64,000 nucleotides of DNA, from assembly GCF_904848665.1 (NCBI RefSeq), contig NZ_CAJHCQ010000006.1:1-64000 (forward strand), in the 5' to 3' direction. A program made the position numbers and the translations under genes. The DNA comes from Paraburkholderia hiiakae (GTDB taxonomy: Bacteria > Pseudomonadota > Gammaproteobacteria > Burkholderiales > Burkholderiaceae). The notes beneath the pieces were generated by a model that was not told where the DNA came from, did not search any database, and worked only from the letters and a program-made list of their open reading frames with translations. Shown in pieces: positions 8,606 through 17,068 of the stretch; positions within the stretch are counted from its first letter, which is position 1; the number at the start of each line of letters is the position of its first letter.

Positions 8606-9943
8606 ATGAAAACGTCTGGCAAATCGAAGCGACAAGATAATATTGTCGATCTTCCCGTATGCATAATTGGAGCGGGTTCGTCAGGCGTAGCAGCCGCGAA
8701 AGCACTCAAGGAAAAGCGCGTCGAATTCGATTGCTTCGAGATCGGCTCGAATATCGGAGGTATGTGGCGTTACGAGAACGACAATGGGATGTCTTCCGCG
8801 TACCGAAGCCTCCATATCGACACCAGCCGTGTCAACCTGGGTTACTCCGACTTTCCGATTCCCGACCACTACCCGGACTTCCTTTCTCATTTTGAAGTCA
8901 TCGATTACCTCGAGGCGTACGCTGACCGGTTTGGCGTTCGTCCACACATTACATTCAACACGAAAGTCGAGGATGTTAAGCCCAACCACGACAGGAGTTG
9001 GTCAGTTCGCCTGAGCACGGGTGAAATCCGGCGTTACCGGGCTGTCATTGTCGCCAATGGGCATCTCTGGGACCCGCGTACAGCGGAGTTTCCCGGCACA
9101 TTTGATGGCGACTCCGTCCACTCGCATCACTATCGCACCGCAGACCCATACAAGGGAAAGAACGTGCTGATCGTCGGGATTGGCAACTCTGCGGTCGACA
9201 TCGCGGTGGACGTTTGCAAAGGGGCGAACAAGACGTTCCTGTCGACGCGTCGCAGTGCGTGGGTGATGCCAAAGTACATCATGGGGTTGCCGATCGACCG
9301 CTGGCTGGCCTTCTTCTCACGGCGCCTCAAGCTACCCACCACATGGAGCCGTACTATCGTCAAACGCATCGCGTACATGGTGACAGGCGACCAACAGCGG
9401 TTCGGCATTCCACGCCCGGAGCACGCCATCTGGCGCGAACATACGACGCTGAGCCAGGAACTCATTCCCTATTGCGGTCATGGCTGGATCAACATCAAAC
9501 CGAACGTCAAGCAACTCGAGGGTATGGACGTCTCGTTTGAAGATGGTAGCCGCGAAGCGATCGACGCCATCATCTACGCCACAGGCTACAAGACGACGTT
9601 TCCATTCCTGAGGCCGGAAGTGTTCTCCGTTCGGGACGGAGAGGCCGCCCTATATCGTCGCATGCTTGCCCTGGAGCGGCCCGGCCTCTATGTGCTGGGA
9701 CTGATCCAGCCGGTCGGTCCGACTATTCCTTTGGTCGAAGTTCAGGCGAAGTGGCTTGCCTCGGTCCTGGCTGACGATACGGCGCTCCCCGCCCGGGAGC
9801 GCATGGAGGCGGAAGTGCGTGCTCACGGCGAAGAGATTGCGCGGCGATACCTCGGCTCGGCGCGCTACACGCTTGAGGTCGATGGCCGGCGATATCGAAA
9901 GCAGTTGTTCGGCGACATAAGCCGTGGCGTGGCCGGTATCTGA
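8606..9943 (+). CDS. Flavin-containing monooxygenase (class B)
   Basis: 445 residues from the ATG at 8606, which has TAGGA just upstream. A GTG at 8573 would add 11 residues but lacks good ribosome-site spacing. FAD site: CIIGAGSSGVAAAKAL near residue 20. GMWRYE follows. NADPH site: VLIVGIGNSAVDIA near 195. The FMO identifying motif F-x-G-x-x-x-H-x-x-x-Y-R is present as FDGDSVHSHHYR, and the YATGY motif near 345. The Y-R ending favours N/S-oxygenating FMOs over Baeyer-Villiger enzymes, though some FMOs carry out both reactions. It is cytosolic and uses NADPH and O2. It is likely co-transcribed with the upstream dehydrogenase and lies next to Old Yellow Enzyme genes, which suggests oxidation of a cyclic or enone-type compound. 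Confidence 0.9.
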   Translation: MKTSGKSKRQDNIVDLPVCIIGAGSSGVAAAKALKEKRVEFDCFEIGSNIGGMWRYENDNGMSSAYRSLHIDTSRVNLGYSDFPIPDHYPDFLSHFEVIDYLEAYADRFGVRPHITFNTKVEDVKPNHDRSWSVRLSTGEIRRYRAVIVANGHLWDPRTAEFPGTFDGDSVHSHHYRTADPYKGKNVLIVGIGNSAVDIAVDVCKGANKTFLSTRRSAWVMPKYIMGLPIDRWLAFFSRRLKLPTTWSRTIVKRIAYMVTGDQQRFGIPRPEHAIWREHTTLSQELIPYCGHGWINIKPNVKQLEGMDVSFEDGSREAIDAIIYATGYKTTFPFLRPEVFSVRDGEAALYRRMLALERPGLYVLGLIQPVGPTIPLVEVQAKWLASVLADDTALPARERMEAEVRAHGEEIARRYLGSARYTLEVDGRRYRKQLFGDISRGVAGI

Positions 9944-9980
9944 AAAGCTCGGCCGTCCTTGTGCCAGCGAGTCTTGTCGA

Positions 9981-10000
9981 TTGTTGAGAAGACTTAACAA
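9981..10000 (+). promoter_or_regulatory. Inverted repeat upstream of OYE gene
   Basis: TTGTTGAG and CTTAACAA form 8-bp arms (7 of 8 paired) around a 4-base centre. It lies 229 bp before the OYE start, in the 285-bp gap after the monooxygenase gene. It could be an operator for the LysR- or TetR-type regulators nearby, or a weak terminator. There is no T-tract. Confidence 0.3.
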
Positions 10001-10228
10001 TACAATTCAGCGCTCCTCGCACAAAGGCATTTTCCGGCTCCCGTAGACTAACCGGCAACCAGATGGCAGACGGTGGATAACGCCTGCTTGCATGGGAGAG
10101 GCATGCCGTACGCGCTAGTTCGCAGAATAGGGAGGTCTGGCGCGTCTACTCCCCATGCTGCGGGGTTCATCGTCCCGGAAGAGAATTTTCAGAAAATCAA
10201 CTTCGTTTCGAATATAAGTGAGGCTGCA

Positions 10229-11341
10229 ATGAGCGCTCTTTTCACTCCTTCACGTCTGGGTTCGCTCGAATTACCGAACCGCATCGTTGTTTCCCCCATG
10301 TGCCAGTACTGCGCGGACGACGGTCGCGCAAACTCATGGCATCTCGCTCACCTGGGCGGACTCGCACAATCCGGCGCGGGCATGCTCGTCGTCGAAGCGA
10401 CCGCCGTTGAACCCGCAGGACGGATAACGCCTGGCTGTCTGGGCCTTTGGGATGACGAGACGGAAGCAGCACTCCGGCCAGTTGTGTCTCTCGTGCGAGA
10501 GAACTCGAACATGGTCCTCGCCATGCAGATCGCCCACGCGGGTCGAAAGGCATCTAGCGCAGTGCCATGGAAGGGCGGCGCTTTTTTGCCGAGCGGGGAG
10601 GGAGGATGGACGACCTATGGCCCGTCCGCGATACCGCAAAAGCCTGGCGAGACTGCGCCCGTCGCGTTGGACGTCGACGGACTTTCCCGCATCAAGCGAC
10701 AGTTCGTCGAGACGGCCAGGCGGGCCGACCGTCTCGGCTTCGACGCACTGGAATTGCACGCGGCCCACGGCTATTTGCTTCACCAGTTTCTTTCGCCCAT
10801 TTCGAATCAGCGCACCGACGATTACGGCGGCTCGCTGCAAAATCGCATGCGTTATGTGCTCGAAGTGTATGACGCGGTGCGGGAAATGTTTCCTGCACAC
10901 AAACCGGTCGGCGTAAAAATATCGGCGACGGACTGGGTAGACGGTGGATGGGACATCGACCAGTCTGTCGCGCTTGCCCGTGCGCTCCAGTCTAGAGGCG
11001 TTGCGTGGATCACTGCATCGTCCGGCGGCATCTCGCCAGCGCAGAAGATTACCGTGGGTCCGGGCTACCAGGTGCCGTTTGCCGAACGCATCAAAGCGGA
11101 GACAGGCGCGACGACCATGGCCGTGGGGTTGATAACCGAACCGGCGCAGGCCGAAGAAATTGTCGCCAGTGGCAAGGCGGACTTCGTCGCGATAGCCCGG
11201 GGCATGCTGTATGACCCCCGGTGGGCATGGCACGCAGCGGCTGAACTAGGCGGTGTCGTCAGCGCAGCCCCGCAGTACTGGCGGGCGCCCCCTCACGGCT
11301 ACGCGCATCTGTTCGGTGACATTGTCCACGGCGCGCGGTAA
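10229..11341 (+). CDS. Old Yellow Enzyme, NamA/YqjM-type ene-reductase
   Basis: 370 residues from the ATG at 10229. A longer frame opens at 10073, but homology begins at MSALFTPSRLGSLELPNRI. This is an FMN-dependent (beta/alpha)8 barrel: SPMCQYCADDG near residue 25 (the Cys of the YqjM class), Q-I-A-H-A-G-R-K-A near 100, ELHAAHGYLLHQFLSP near 175 with the substrate-binding H-x-x-H pair, and the DYGGSLQNR loop. AIARGMLYDPRW at the C-terminus binds FMN phosphate. NAD(P)H-linked reduction of activated C=C bonds is expected. It lies between the monooxygenase and a LysR gene, likely transcribed with lysR and the hydrolase. A second, NemA-type OYE is at 23538. Confidence 0.92.
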   Translation: MSALFTPSRLGSLELPNRIVVSPMCQYCADDGRANSWHLAHLGGLAQSGAGMLVVEATAVEPAGRITPGCLGLWDDETEAALRPVVSLVRENSNMVLAMQIAHAGRKASSAVPWKGGAFLPSGEGGWTTYGPSAIPQKPGETAPVALDVDGLSRIKRQFVETARRADRLGFDALELHAAHGYLLHQFLSPISNQRTDDYGGSLQNRMRYVLEVYDAVREMFPAHKPVGVKISATDWVDGGWDIDQSVALARALQSRGVAWITASSGGISPAQKITVGPGYQVPFAERIKAETGATTMAVGLITEPAQAEEIVASGKADFVAIARGMLYDPRWAWHAAAELGGVVSAAPQYWRAPPHGYAHLFGDIVHGAR

Positions 11342-11441
11342 GGCGCGAAGCTTTGTCGCCTGCTTCAGGCGCAAACAGAAAGCGATGAATCACGTTGACC
11401 CGGCGTAAGCGCATTCGCCGGGTCTCCTGGAAAGGTTGAAG

Positions 11442-12446
11442 ATGGACCGTCTGCAAGCAATGAAAATCTTCACGCGCGTGGTGGAGACGAACAGCTTCAC
11501 TCGTGCGGCAGACTCGCTTGGCCTGCCGCGAGCGAACGTCAGCGTCATCATCCAGCAACTGGAAACGTATCTGAAGGTGCGCTTGTTGCAGCGTACTACG
11601 CGAAGACTGAACGTCACCCCCGACGGTGCAATCTACTATGAGAGGTGCGTAAGGGTCCTGGCAGACATTGACGACATCGAGAGTTCCCTTGAGAACCGCG
11701 GCATGTCTCCACGAGGCAAGATCCGGGTCGACCTGCCGAGCGCGCTGGGACGTACAGTCTTGATGCCGCGGGTTCACGAGTTTCACACGAAGTATCCCGA
11801 TGTCGATCTGATGCTGGGCTTTTCCGATAAACCCGTTGACCTTATACAAGAGGGCCTTGATTGCGTGATTCGCATCGGCGCATTGCAGGACTCTTCGCTC
11901 GTAGCGAGACGGATTGGTTTGTATCAGGGTGTCACGGTTGCCAGTCCGCAATATCTCGAACAGTTCGGAACGCCCAATTCAATAGAGGAACTGCAAACGC
12001 ATACGTCGGTGAACTACTTCTGGGCCAGGACAGGGCGGTTCATGGAATTTACTTTCGATGTGGATGGGAATGCCGTTTCGATTCCAGTGAAGGGCCGGAT
12101 ATCGGTCAACGACGCGGAAGCGTACGTCGCGGCTGCCTTGGAAGGTCTCGGAATCGTACAGGCGGCGCGATTCATGGCACTCCCTCATCTTCAGTCGGGT
12201 GCCCTCGTCGAAGTGCTGGAGCAGTGGAAGCCCATGCCTATGCCGATCTCCGTGGTTTATCCCCACAACCGGCACCTGTCGCCAACGGTACGTGTTTTTG
12301 CGGATTGGGTGGCGGAACTGTTCGGCGCGAGTGACCTCTTCAAGGACGTCGACGTCAGGGAACGTTTTCTGCGGCATCAGGCGAAGCATCAGTCTGCTGA
12401 GAACGCCGAGACTTTCGGCGACGCTACTGGGCAGCCAATCGCTTGA
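11442..12446 (+). CDS. LysR family regulator (CrgA-like subgroup)
   Basis: 334 residues from the ATG at 11442 (AAAGG 6 bp upstream, preferred over the TTG at 11436). The winged HTH occupies residues 1-60, beginning MDRLQAMKIFTRVVE, with SFTRAADSLGLPRANVSVIIQQLE as the recognition region. The effector domain runs from RGKIRVDLPSALGR to about 300. The first residues and RLLQRTTRRL motif place it with the large CrgA/DsdC-like group of Burkholderia regulators. A close paralogue is at 27576-28598. It is embedded between OYE and hydrolase genes on the same strand. An inverted repeat just downstream (12474-12591) could be its binding site. Confidence 0.9.
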   Translation: MDRLQAMKIFTRVVETNSFTRAADSLGLPRANVSVIIQQLETYLKVRLLQRTTRRLNVTPDGAIYYERCVRVLADIDDIESSLENRGMSPRGKIRVDLPSALGRTVLMPRVHEFHTKYPDVDLMLGFSDKPVDLIQEGLDCVIRIGALQDSSLVARRIGLYQGVTVASPQYLEQFGTPNSIEELQTHTSVNYFWARTGRFMEFTFDVDGNAVSIPVKGRISVNDAEAYVAAALEGLGIVQAARFMALPHLQSGALVEVLEQWKPMPMPISVVYPHNRHLSPTVRVFADWVAELFGASDLFKDVDVRERFLRHQAKHQSAENAETFGDATGQPIA

Positions 12447-12473
12447 GCGGCACGGTTGCTTCACATCTCGACC

Positions 12474-12591
12474 ATTGTCGATTGACGCTGAATTCTGTTT
12501 AGCGGCGTTGCAGATTTATCGAGCGCAGGTATCGGAACAGAATTGAAGCATTGCAAATGCCGGGAAGACGTTCATAGCGTCAATCGACGAT
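12474..12591 (+). promoter_or_regulatory. Long-spaced inverted repeat before the hydrolase gene
   Basis: Arms at 12474-12489 (core GTCGATTGACGCT) and 12576-12591 (core AGCGTCAATCGAC) are inverted copies with 13 identical central bases, 86 bp apart. The right arm runs into the hydrolase start codon. This geometry suits looping by a tetrameric LysR-type regulator or a hairpin that masks the start. No T-N11-A box was proven. Confidence 0.45.
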
Positions 12592-13465
12592 GTTCATTCA
12601 GACCGAGTTGGGACTCTGTATCGAGGACGTCCAGATAGGCGGACATGCTCAACCTATCACGCTCCGAAGTTATCGACCGGCGGTCAAGGGCTCGACGGTT
12701 CCGATGATCCTGTATTTTCACGGCGGGTCGTTTACGTCGGGTACGCTAGAAGATGGCGACGTTACCGCTTCACGGATTGCGAGGTCGACGCCCGCGTGGG
12801 TTCTCTCCGTGGGCTACTCACTCGCGCCGCGTTTTCCCTTCCCTCACGCAACCGAGGACGGGTATCGGGCTCTGCTTTGGGCGGCAGCACAGGCCCGCGC
12901 GCAGCGCGCCGACCCTCGACGCGTGGGTCTCGCGGGTCATGACGCAGGCGGTAACCTTGCCACATGCGTGGCCGCCATCGCGCGCGATCGGTCCGACGTG
13001 AAGATCGGGGCACAGGCGCTGATTGCGCCGCTTCTGGACCCCAGCATGACGCGACTCGCTCGTGAAAGCGACATGGACGAATCGTTTGATTTGGCGGCAT
13101 GTGCTCGAGGCTACGCTGACTATCTTCCGGGTCCGCTGCATCGCCTGCATCCCTATGCTGCTCCTATCGAATCCCGTCGCCTTTGGGGTCTCTCTCCGGC
13201 GCTGATATGCAGTGTGCGGTCGGACCGACTGCGTGTCGAGGCGGAGCGGTATGCCAGCGCGTTGATTTCAGCCGGGGTTCATACGGAAGTCACGCGATAC
13301 GGCGAGACCTCACGGCGGGAGATCGTCAGTCATGAAGCGACTCTGTTGGACCTGGTGTCGTTTTTCCGCAAACGGCTGGGTGGCGCGCGGCGCTTACGGA
13401 ATGGTTCCCGGTCGGGAGCCGGGTTTGACCTCCCGGAAAACATAGGATCCGGCTCGCTTGAATGA
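12590..13465 (+). CDS. Alpha/beta hydrolase, HSL-like, with Asp in place of the nucleophile Ser
   Basis: 291 residues. The oxyanion-hole motif HGG (44-46 in LYFHGGSFTSG) is typical of hormone-sensitive-lipase esterases. The nucleophile elbow, normally GDSAGG, reads GHDAGG (116-121), so Asp118 stands where Ser is expected. Candidate acid and base lie in VRSDRLRVEAERYA and IVSHEATLLDL. An Asp nucleophile occurs in epoxide hydrolases and haloalkane dehalogenases (GHDWG), so the enzyme may hydrolyse an epoxide or halide, or be an inactive esterase relative. The start codon overlaps the inverted repeat above, and no strong ribosome site is visible, so an internal start is possible. XdhC follows 30 bp later. 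Confidence 0.8.
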   Translation: MFIQTELGLCIEDVQIGGHAQPITLRSYRPAVKGSTVPMILYFHGGSFTSGTLEDGDVTASRIARSTPAWVLSVGYSLAPRFPFPHATEDGYRALLWAAAQARAQRADPRRVGLAGHDAGGNLATCVAAIARDRSDVKIGAQALIAPLLDPSMTRLARESDMDESFDLAACARGYADYLPGPLHRLHPYAAPIESRRLWGLSPALICSVRSDRLRVEAERYASALISAGVHTEVTRYGETSRREIVSHEATLLDLVSFFRKRLGGARRLRNGSRSGAGFDLPENIGSGSLE

Positions 13466-13495
13466 GCCGTCTGCTTCGGGTACAGGAAGGACGTG

Positions 13496-14497
13496 ATGGA
13501 CAGCATGGATCAGGAAGTACTGCGTACCGGTACACGATGGTTGAAAGCGGGCCATCGTGTGTTTCTCGTGACCGTGGTGAAAACGTGGGGATCGTCGCCG
13601 CGCCCCGAAGGCGCAATGCTTGCGATCCGCGAGGACGGCGCGGTGGTGGGCTCGGTTTCGGGTGGCTGCATCGAGGACGATCTCATCGCTGCCGTCCGTG
13701 CAAGCCGAATTGTCGACAAGCATCCCAGCACACTCAAATATGGCGTGACGGCGGAAGAAGCATGGCGATTCGGCCTGCCCTGCGGTGGCACGATTCAACT
13801 CGTTGTGGAGCCGCTTGTTGACGCAAGCGTTATCGGCACTCTCTACGAAGCGGTGAGCAGCGGAAAGCTGGTCTCGCGCACGCTCGATATGGAGACCGGA
13901 GCCGTGCTGCTTGCCGACGCAGCGCAAACGGATGGATTGCACTTCGATGGGCAAAGACTAGTCACCATCCATGGTCCGCGCTACCGGATGCTCGTGATTG
14001 GCGGCGGTCAACTCTCCCGATACCTGTGTTCGATGGCGGTGGGTCTGGACTATCAGGTGACTGTTTGCGACCCTCGAACCGAATATGCCGATGAGTGGGA
14101 TATTCCCGAGATCCGCATTGTCCGTACAATGCCCGACGACGCGGTACTCGAAATGCGACTCGACCGGCGGTGTGCGGTGATCGCGTTGACGCATGACCCA
14201 AAGCTCGACGACCTTGCTCTTATGGAAGCCTTACGAACGGAAGCGTTCTACGTCGGGGCATTGGGTTCGCGAAGCAACAATGCCGCGCGTCGCGAGCGAC
14301 TTCTGGAATTTGATTTGACGTCTAACGACATTGCTCGCTTGCACGGGCCCGTGGGACTCTATATTGGAAGTCGGACGCCGCCCGAGATCGCTATTTCCAT
14401 TCTCGCCGAAGTGACGGCAGCAAAGAACGGCGTCGTCGTTCCGAAGTCGTCGACGATCGAGGGGGCGAAGCCAATACGTGCGTTGGAGGCGGTCTGA
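13496..14497 (+). CDS. XdhC/CoxI family Moco-enzyme maturation factor
   Basis: 333 residues from the ATG at 13496, preceded by AGGAAGG (a GTG one codon earlier is less likely). The N-terminal XdhC_CoxI domain shows TWGSSPRPEGAML and GSVSGGCIEDDL. The C-terminal Rossmann domain begins MLVIGGGQLSRYL and ends with the IGSRTPPEIAISILAEV segment. XdhC proteins bind molybdenum cofactor, promote its sulfuration and insert it into xanthine-dehydrogenase-family enzymes. Its client here should be the Moco subunit at 17065-19269, encoded on the opposite strand and separated by two genes. It ends just before a shared hairpin with the convergent Gfo/Idh gene. Confidence 0.9.
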   Translation: MDSMDQEVLRTGTRWLKAGHRVFLVTVVKTWGSSPRPEGAMLAIREDGAVVGSVSGGCIEDDLIAAVRASRIVDKHPSTLKYGVTAEEAWRFGLPCGGTIQLVVEPLVDASVIGTLYEAVSSGKLVSRTLDMETGAVLLADAAQTDGLHFDGQRLVTIHGPRYRMLVIGGGQLSRYLCSMAVGLDYQVTVCDPRTEYADEWDIPEIRIVRTMPDDAVLEMRLDRRCAVIALTHDPKLDDLALMEALRTEAFYVGALGSRSNNAARRERLLEFDLTSNDIARLHGPVGLYIGSRTPPEIAISILAEVTAAKNGVVVPKSSTIEGAKPIRALEAV

Positions 14498-14509
14498 TCG
14501 CTTTGCCAA

Positions 14510-14540
14510 CGGCTCCGGCAAGTCGTTGCTTCCGGAGCCG
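14510..14540. terminator. Bidirectional hairpin between convergent genes
   Basis: CGGCTCCGG (14510-14518) pairs perfectly with CCGGAGCCG (14532-14540) across a 13-base loop, between xdhC and the Gfo/Idh gene. There is no long T-run on either side, so it is a candidate terminator or mRNA-stabilising stem. Confidence 0.5.
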
Positions 14541-14547
14541 GTCAAGC

Positions 14548-15675
14548 TCATGAAGCACCAAACGCAACGTGTGTTCCGGTTTCGGATGACTTCACCGCAG
14601 CGTTAATCAACTCGTGTATCCGCACCGCGTCCGAAAAGTCGGGCGCCGTTTTCGTTCCATCGCGAACATCGTTCGCGTACGCTGCGTAGAGCCCCGCAAG
14701 TTCGAGAACGGCCGACGGTAGCTCGGAGGGTGGAAGCTGATCGTATGTGGTGGGAACCGGCAGAGCCTGCAAGGGCACGTTGTCACCGTGAGCCCCTTCC
14801 ACTATGTAGTCGTCGCCAACGTCGCCGAAAGCGGCGCGATTGGTGATGCGCAAATCTCCTTCCGTGCCGGTGATATCGAGCTGCACGCCGGAACCGTTGC
14901 GCTTTCCACCTTCGATGTGGACGGTCAGCACGGCGTCGTCCGCGAGCTTCCCGCTCAGGATCATCTGGTCGGGCGTGGTGGTCGGGATGATTTCGCCGGT
15001 TTCTGCGATGGTGACTTCCCTGAACTGATTGACGACGAGTGCAGAAACTTCGTCGGGCCAGCCCGTGCTGGCGAAGAGCATGTCGAGAAAGTGGCCTGCA
15101 TAGATGGCAATGACGCTGGAGAAGTTCTCGGGCGGTACGGTCCAGCGCAGTCCTTTCCCCCTTTGAGCCTGGAAGTAGTTCATGCTGACGTGCATCCGCA
15201 CCGAGCGGAGCTTCCCGACAAAGCCTTCCCGGATAAGATCGCGAACATACCGGTTATGCGGAGCGAGCCGGCGTTGCAGCCCGACGATATGCCTTACGTT
15301 TGCCGAACGCGCGTGTTCGACCAGTTCCTTCGAGACGTCGATATCGGGTGTCAGCGGCCATTCGCAATACACGTCCTTACCTGGCGCGATGGCGGCACGC
15401 ACACCGTCAGCGTGCTGCGGAGCGGTGGTGAGGACCACGACCAGGTCGACTTCGGGGTGATTCACGAGATCGTCCACGCTTTGCATGACATGTTTGACGC
15501 CATATTCACGGGCGATATCTTCTGATGCTCCTTGGCGTTGGCTGAATACCGCAGTGACTTCGTACTGCGGCAGCAGCTTGAGCACGCGGAGATGACCATG
15601 TTTGGCCCAATTGCCTGCGCCAATGAGGCCCACCCTGATCGGGGCGTCCAAGGTCGTTACTGGTTGAGATGCCAT
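14548..15675 (-). CDS. Gfo/Idh/MocA family oxidoreductase
   Basis: 375 residues from the ATG at 15675, which has GAGGT about 9 bp upstream. An upstream frame to 15762 lacks conservation. The Rossmann motif VGLIGAGNWAKHGHL lies near residue 15. CEWPLTPDI corresponds to the E-K-P motif of the family, with Lys replaced by Trp. The C-terminal alpha/beta domain contains GGKRNGSGVQLDITGTEGDL. These enzymes oxidise or reduce sugars, inositols or related alcohols with NAD(P). The start lies 22 bp after the cytochrome gene, so it is probably the last gene of the molybdenum hydroxylase operon. The E-x-P change at the usual catalytic Lys deserves alignment. Confidence 0.85.
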   Translation of the reverse strand: MASQPVTTLDAPIRVGLIGAGNWAKHGHLRVLKLLPQYEVTAVFSQRQGASEDIAREYGVKHVMQSVDDLVNHPEVDLVVVLTTAPQHADGVRAAIAPGKDVYCEWPLTPDIDVSKELVEHARSANVRHIVGLQRRLAPHNRYVRDLIREGFVGKLRSVRMHVSMNYFQAQRGKGLRWTVPPENFSSVIAIYAGHFLDMLFASTGWPDEVSALVVNQFREVTIAETGEIIPTTTPDQMILSGKLADDAVLTVHIEGGKRNGSGVQLDITGTEGDLRITNRAAFGDVGDDYIVEGAHGDNVPLQALPVPTTYDQLPPSELPSAVLELAGLYAAYANDVRDGTKTAPDFSDAVRIHELINAAVKSSETGTHVAFGAS

Positions 15676-15697
15676 AGCTTTACCTCGATTCCGTAGT

Positions 15698-17068
15698 TTA
15701 GTGGTCGCGTGCGGTGAGCGTCGCGCCGCTTTGCTGCCGCAGTCGCGCAACATCTGCTGCATCGATGTGCGACGGCTCCGACCCGAATCGTCCCGTCACG
15801 TAGTTCGATACAGCCGCCACTTCCGCATCGGTGAAAATAGCGCCGAAGGCAGGCATGCCGGCCTTGTCCTCGGAGCCATGATTGATGCCCGAGAGCACCA
15901 TCTGCGCCACGTTCATCGCGCTCGGGTCGTTGACAGCGCGTGAACCCGTCAATTGAGCTTCCGCTCGAATCGCACCTTTGCCGGTCCATGAATGGCAGCT
16001 TGCACAGACGCCTTCGAAAATGCGCTTGCCAACCGGATAGCCGGGCGGACCGATCGAATGCGAGGGTGAGGCGGCCTCAGCCAACCGGTCGGGAATGTTT
16101 TCGCTCTTTATGGCGGGAACGGACTTCAGGTAGGTGACCATCGCTGCTATGTCCGGCGCCGTGAGATACCGGAAGCTCAGATCAACCGCCTCGGCCATCG
16201 GGCCGCCTGCCGTGCCTCGTCCGTTTGCGTGTCCCGAGGACAGGTAGCTCGCAAGCTCTTCCGGCGTCCAGTTGCCGATGCCCGTGCCTTTGTCGGAGGA
16301 GATGTTGTATGCGTTCCAGCCTTCCGCTACGCCGCCGGAGAATTTCAGGCGGTTGTCGAGCGACTGTAACAGCGTCCGCGGCGTATGACATTCGCCGCAA
16401 TGCGCGACCGCCTCCACGAGGTAAGCACCTCGATTCCATTCCGATGACTGCCCATCGATTGGCTTGAACCGGTCGTTGCTGTTGAATAGCAATGCCCAGA
16501 AGACCATCAGCCATCGCTGGTTATACGGGAACCTGAACGTATTCGGCGGGTTTTCCCGCCGAACGGCAGGCAACGAAAGCAGATACGCCTTGATAGCCAG
16601 CACGTCGTCGTCGGTCAGCATCGTATATGAGGCGTATGGGAACGCCGGATACAGTCTCGTGCCGTCGCGCGAGACGCCCTGGTGCACCGCGCGAAGGAAC
16701 TCGGCGTCAGTCCATCCTCCAATGCCGGTTTCCCTATCGGGCGTGATATTGGGGGAGTACAGCGTGCCGAAGGGCAGCGAAAAAGGGCGCCCGCCCGCGA
16801 AAGGTTTCCCGCCCTTCGCGGTATGGCAGGCTTCGCAATCCGCTGCTCGGGTCAGGTATCGGCCGCGAGCGACGAGGTCTGCGTTCGCCAGTTCTGTGGG
16901 TACACCGGTGGGTGAATGACCTTGATACGAAGTGAGGCTCACCGGTTTGCCGTTTGCGAAGGCCATCGGTCCGGGCTGCAACAGGACCCAACCCAGAAAG
17001 CCGAGACCCACCACGACGACAATCGCCGCCAGCCCGGCGAGCGTGATGAGGGCGGCTTTCGCGCTCAT
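15698..17068 (-). CDS. Membrane-anchored triheme cytochrome c
   Basis: 456 residues. An N-terminal anchor (residues 5-30) exports the rest to the periplasm. Three c-type heme sites are visible: CEACH near 78, CGECH near 224 and CASCH near 360, each followed by Met-containing segments. This is the three-domain architecture of electron-accepting subunits of alcohol and aldehyde dehydrogenases. Its ATG overlaps the stop of the Moco subunit by 4 bp (ATGA), so translation is coupled. It should carry electrons from the Moco/2Fe-2S complex to quinone or terminal oxidases. Confidence 0.93.
   Translation of the reverse strand: MSAKAALITLAGLAAIVVVVGLGFLGWVLLQPGPMAFANGKPVSLTSYQGHSPTGVPTELANADLVARGRYLTRAADCEACHTAKGGKPFAGGRPFSLPFGTLYSPNITPDRETGIGGWTDAEFLRAVHQGVSRDGTRLYPAFPYASYTMLTDDDVLAIKAYLLSLPAVRRENPPNTFRFPYNQRWLMVFWALLFNSNDRFKPIDGQSSEWNRGAYLVEAVAHCGECHTPRTLLQSLDNRLKFSGGVAEGWNAYNISSDKGTGIGNWTPEELASYLSSGHANGRGTAGGPMAEAVDLSFRYLTAPDIAAMVTYLKSVPAIKSENIPDRLAEAASPSHSIGPPGYPVGKRIFEGVCASCHSWTGKGAIRAEAQLTGSRAVNDPSAMNVAQMVLSGINHGSEDKAGMPAFGAIFTDAEVAAVSNYVTGRFGSEPSHIDAADVARLRQQSGATLTARDH

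Noticed and set aside
8606-9943. Baeyer-Villiger monooxygenase as the name of this enzyme
   Set aside because: The motif ends H-x-x-x-Y-R (FMO type), not H-x-x-x-W, so the general FMO name was kept.
10334-11233. A 299-codon minus-strand frame
   Set aside because: It overlaps the Old Yellow Enzyme gene antisense. No family, no ribosome site.
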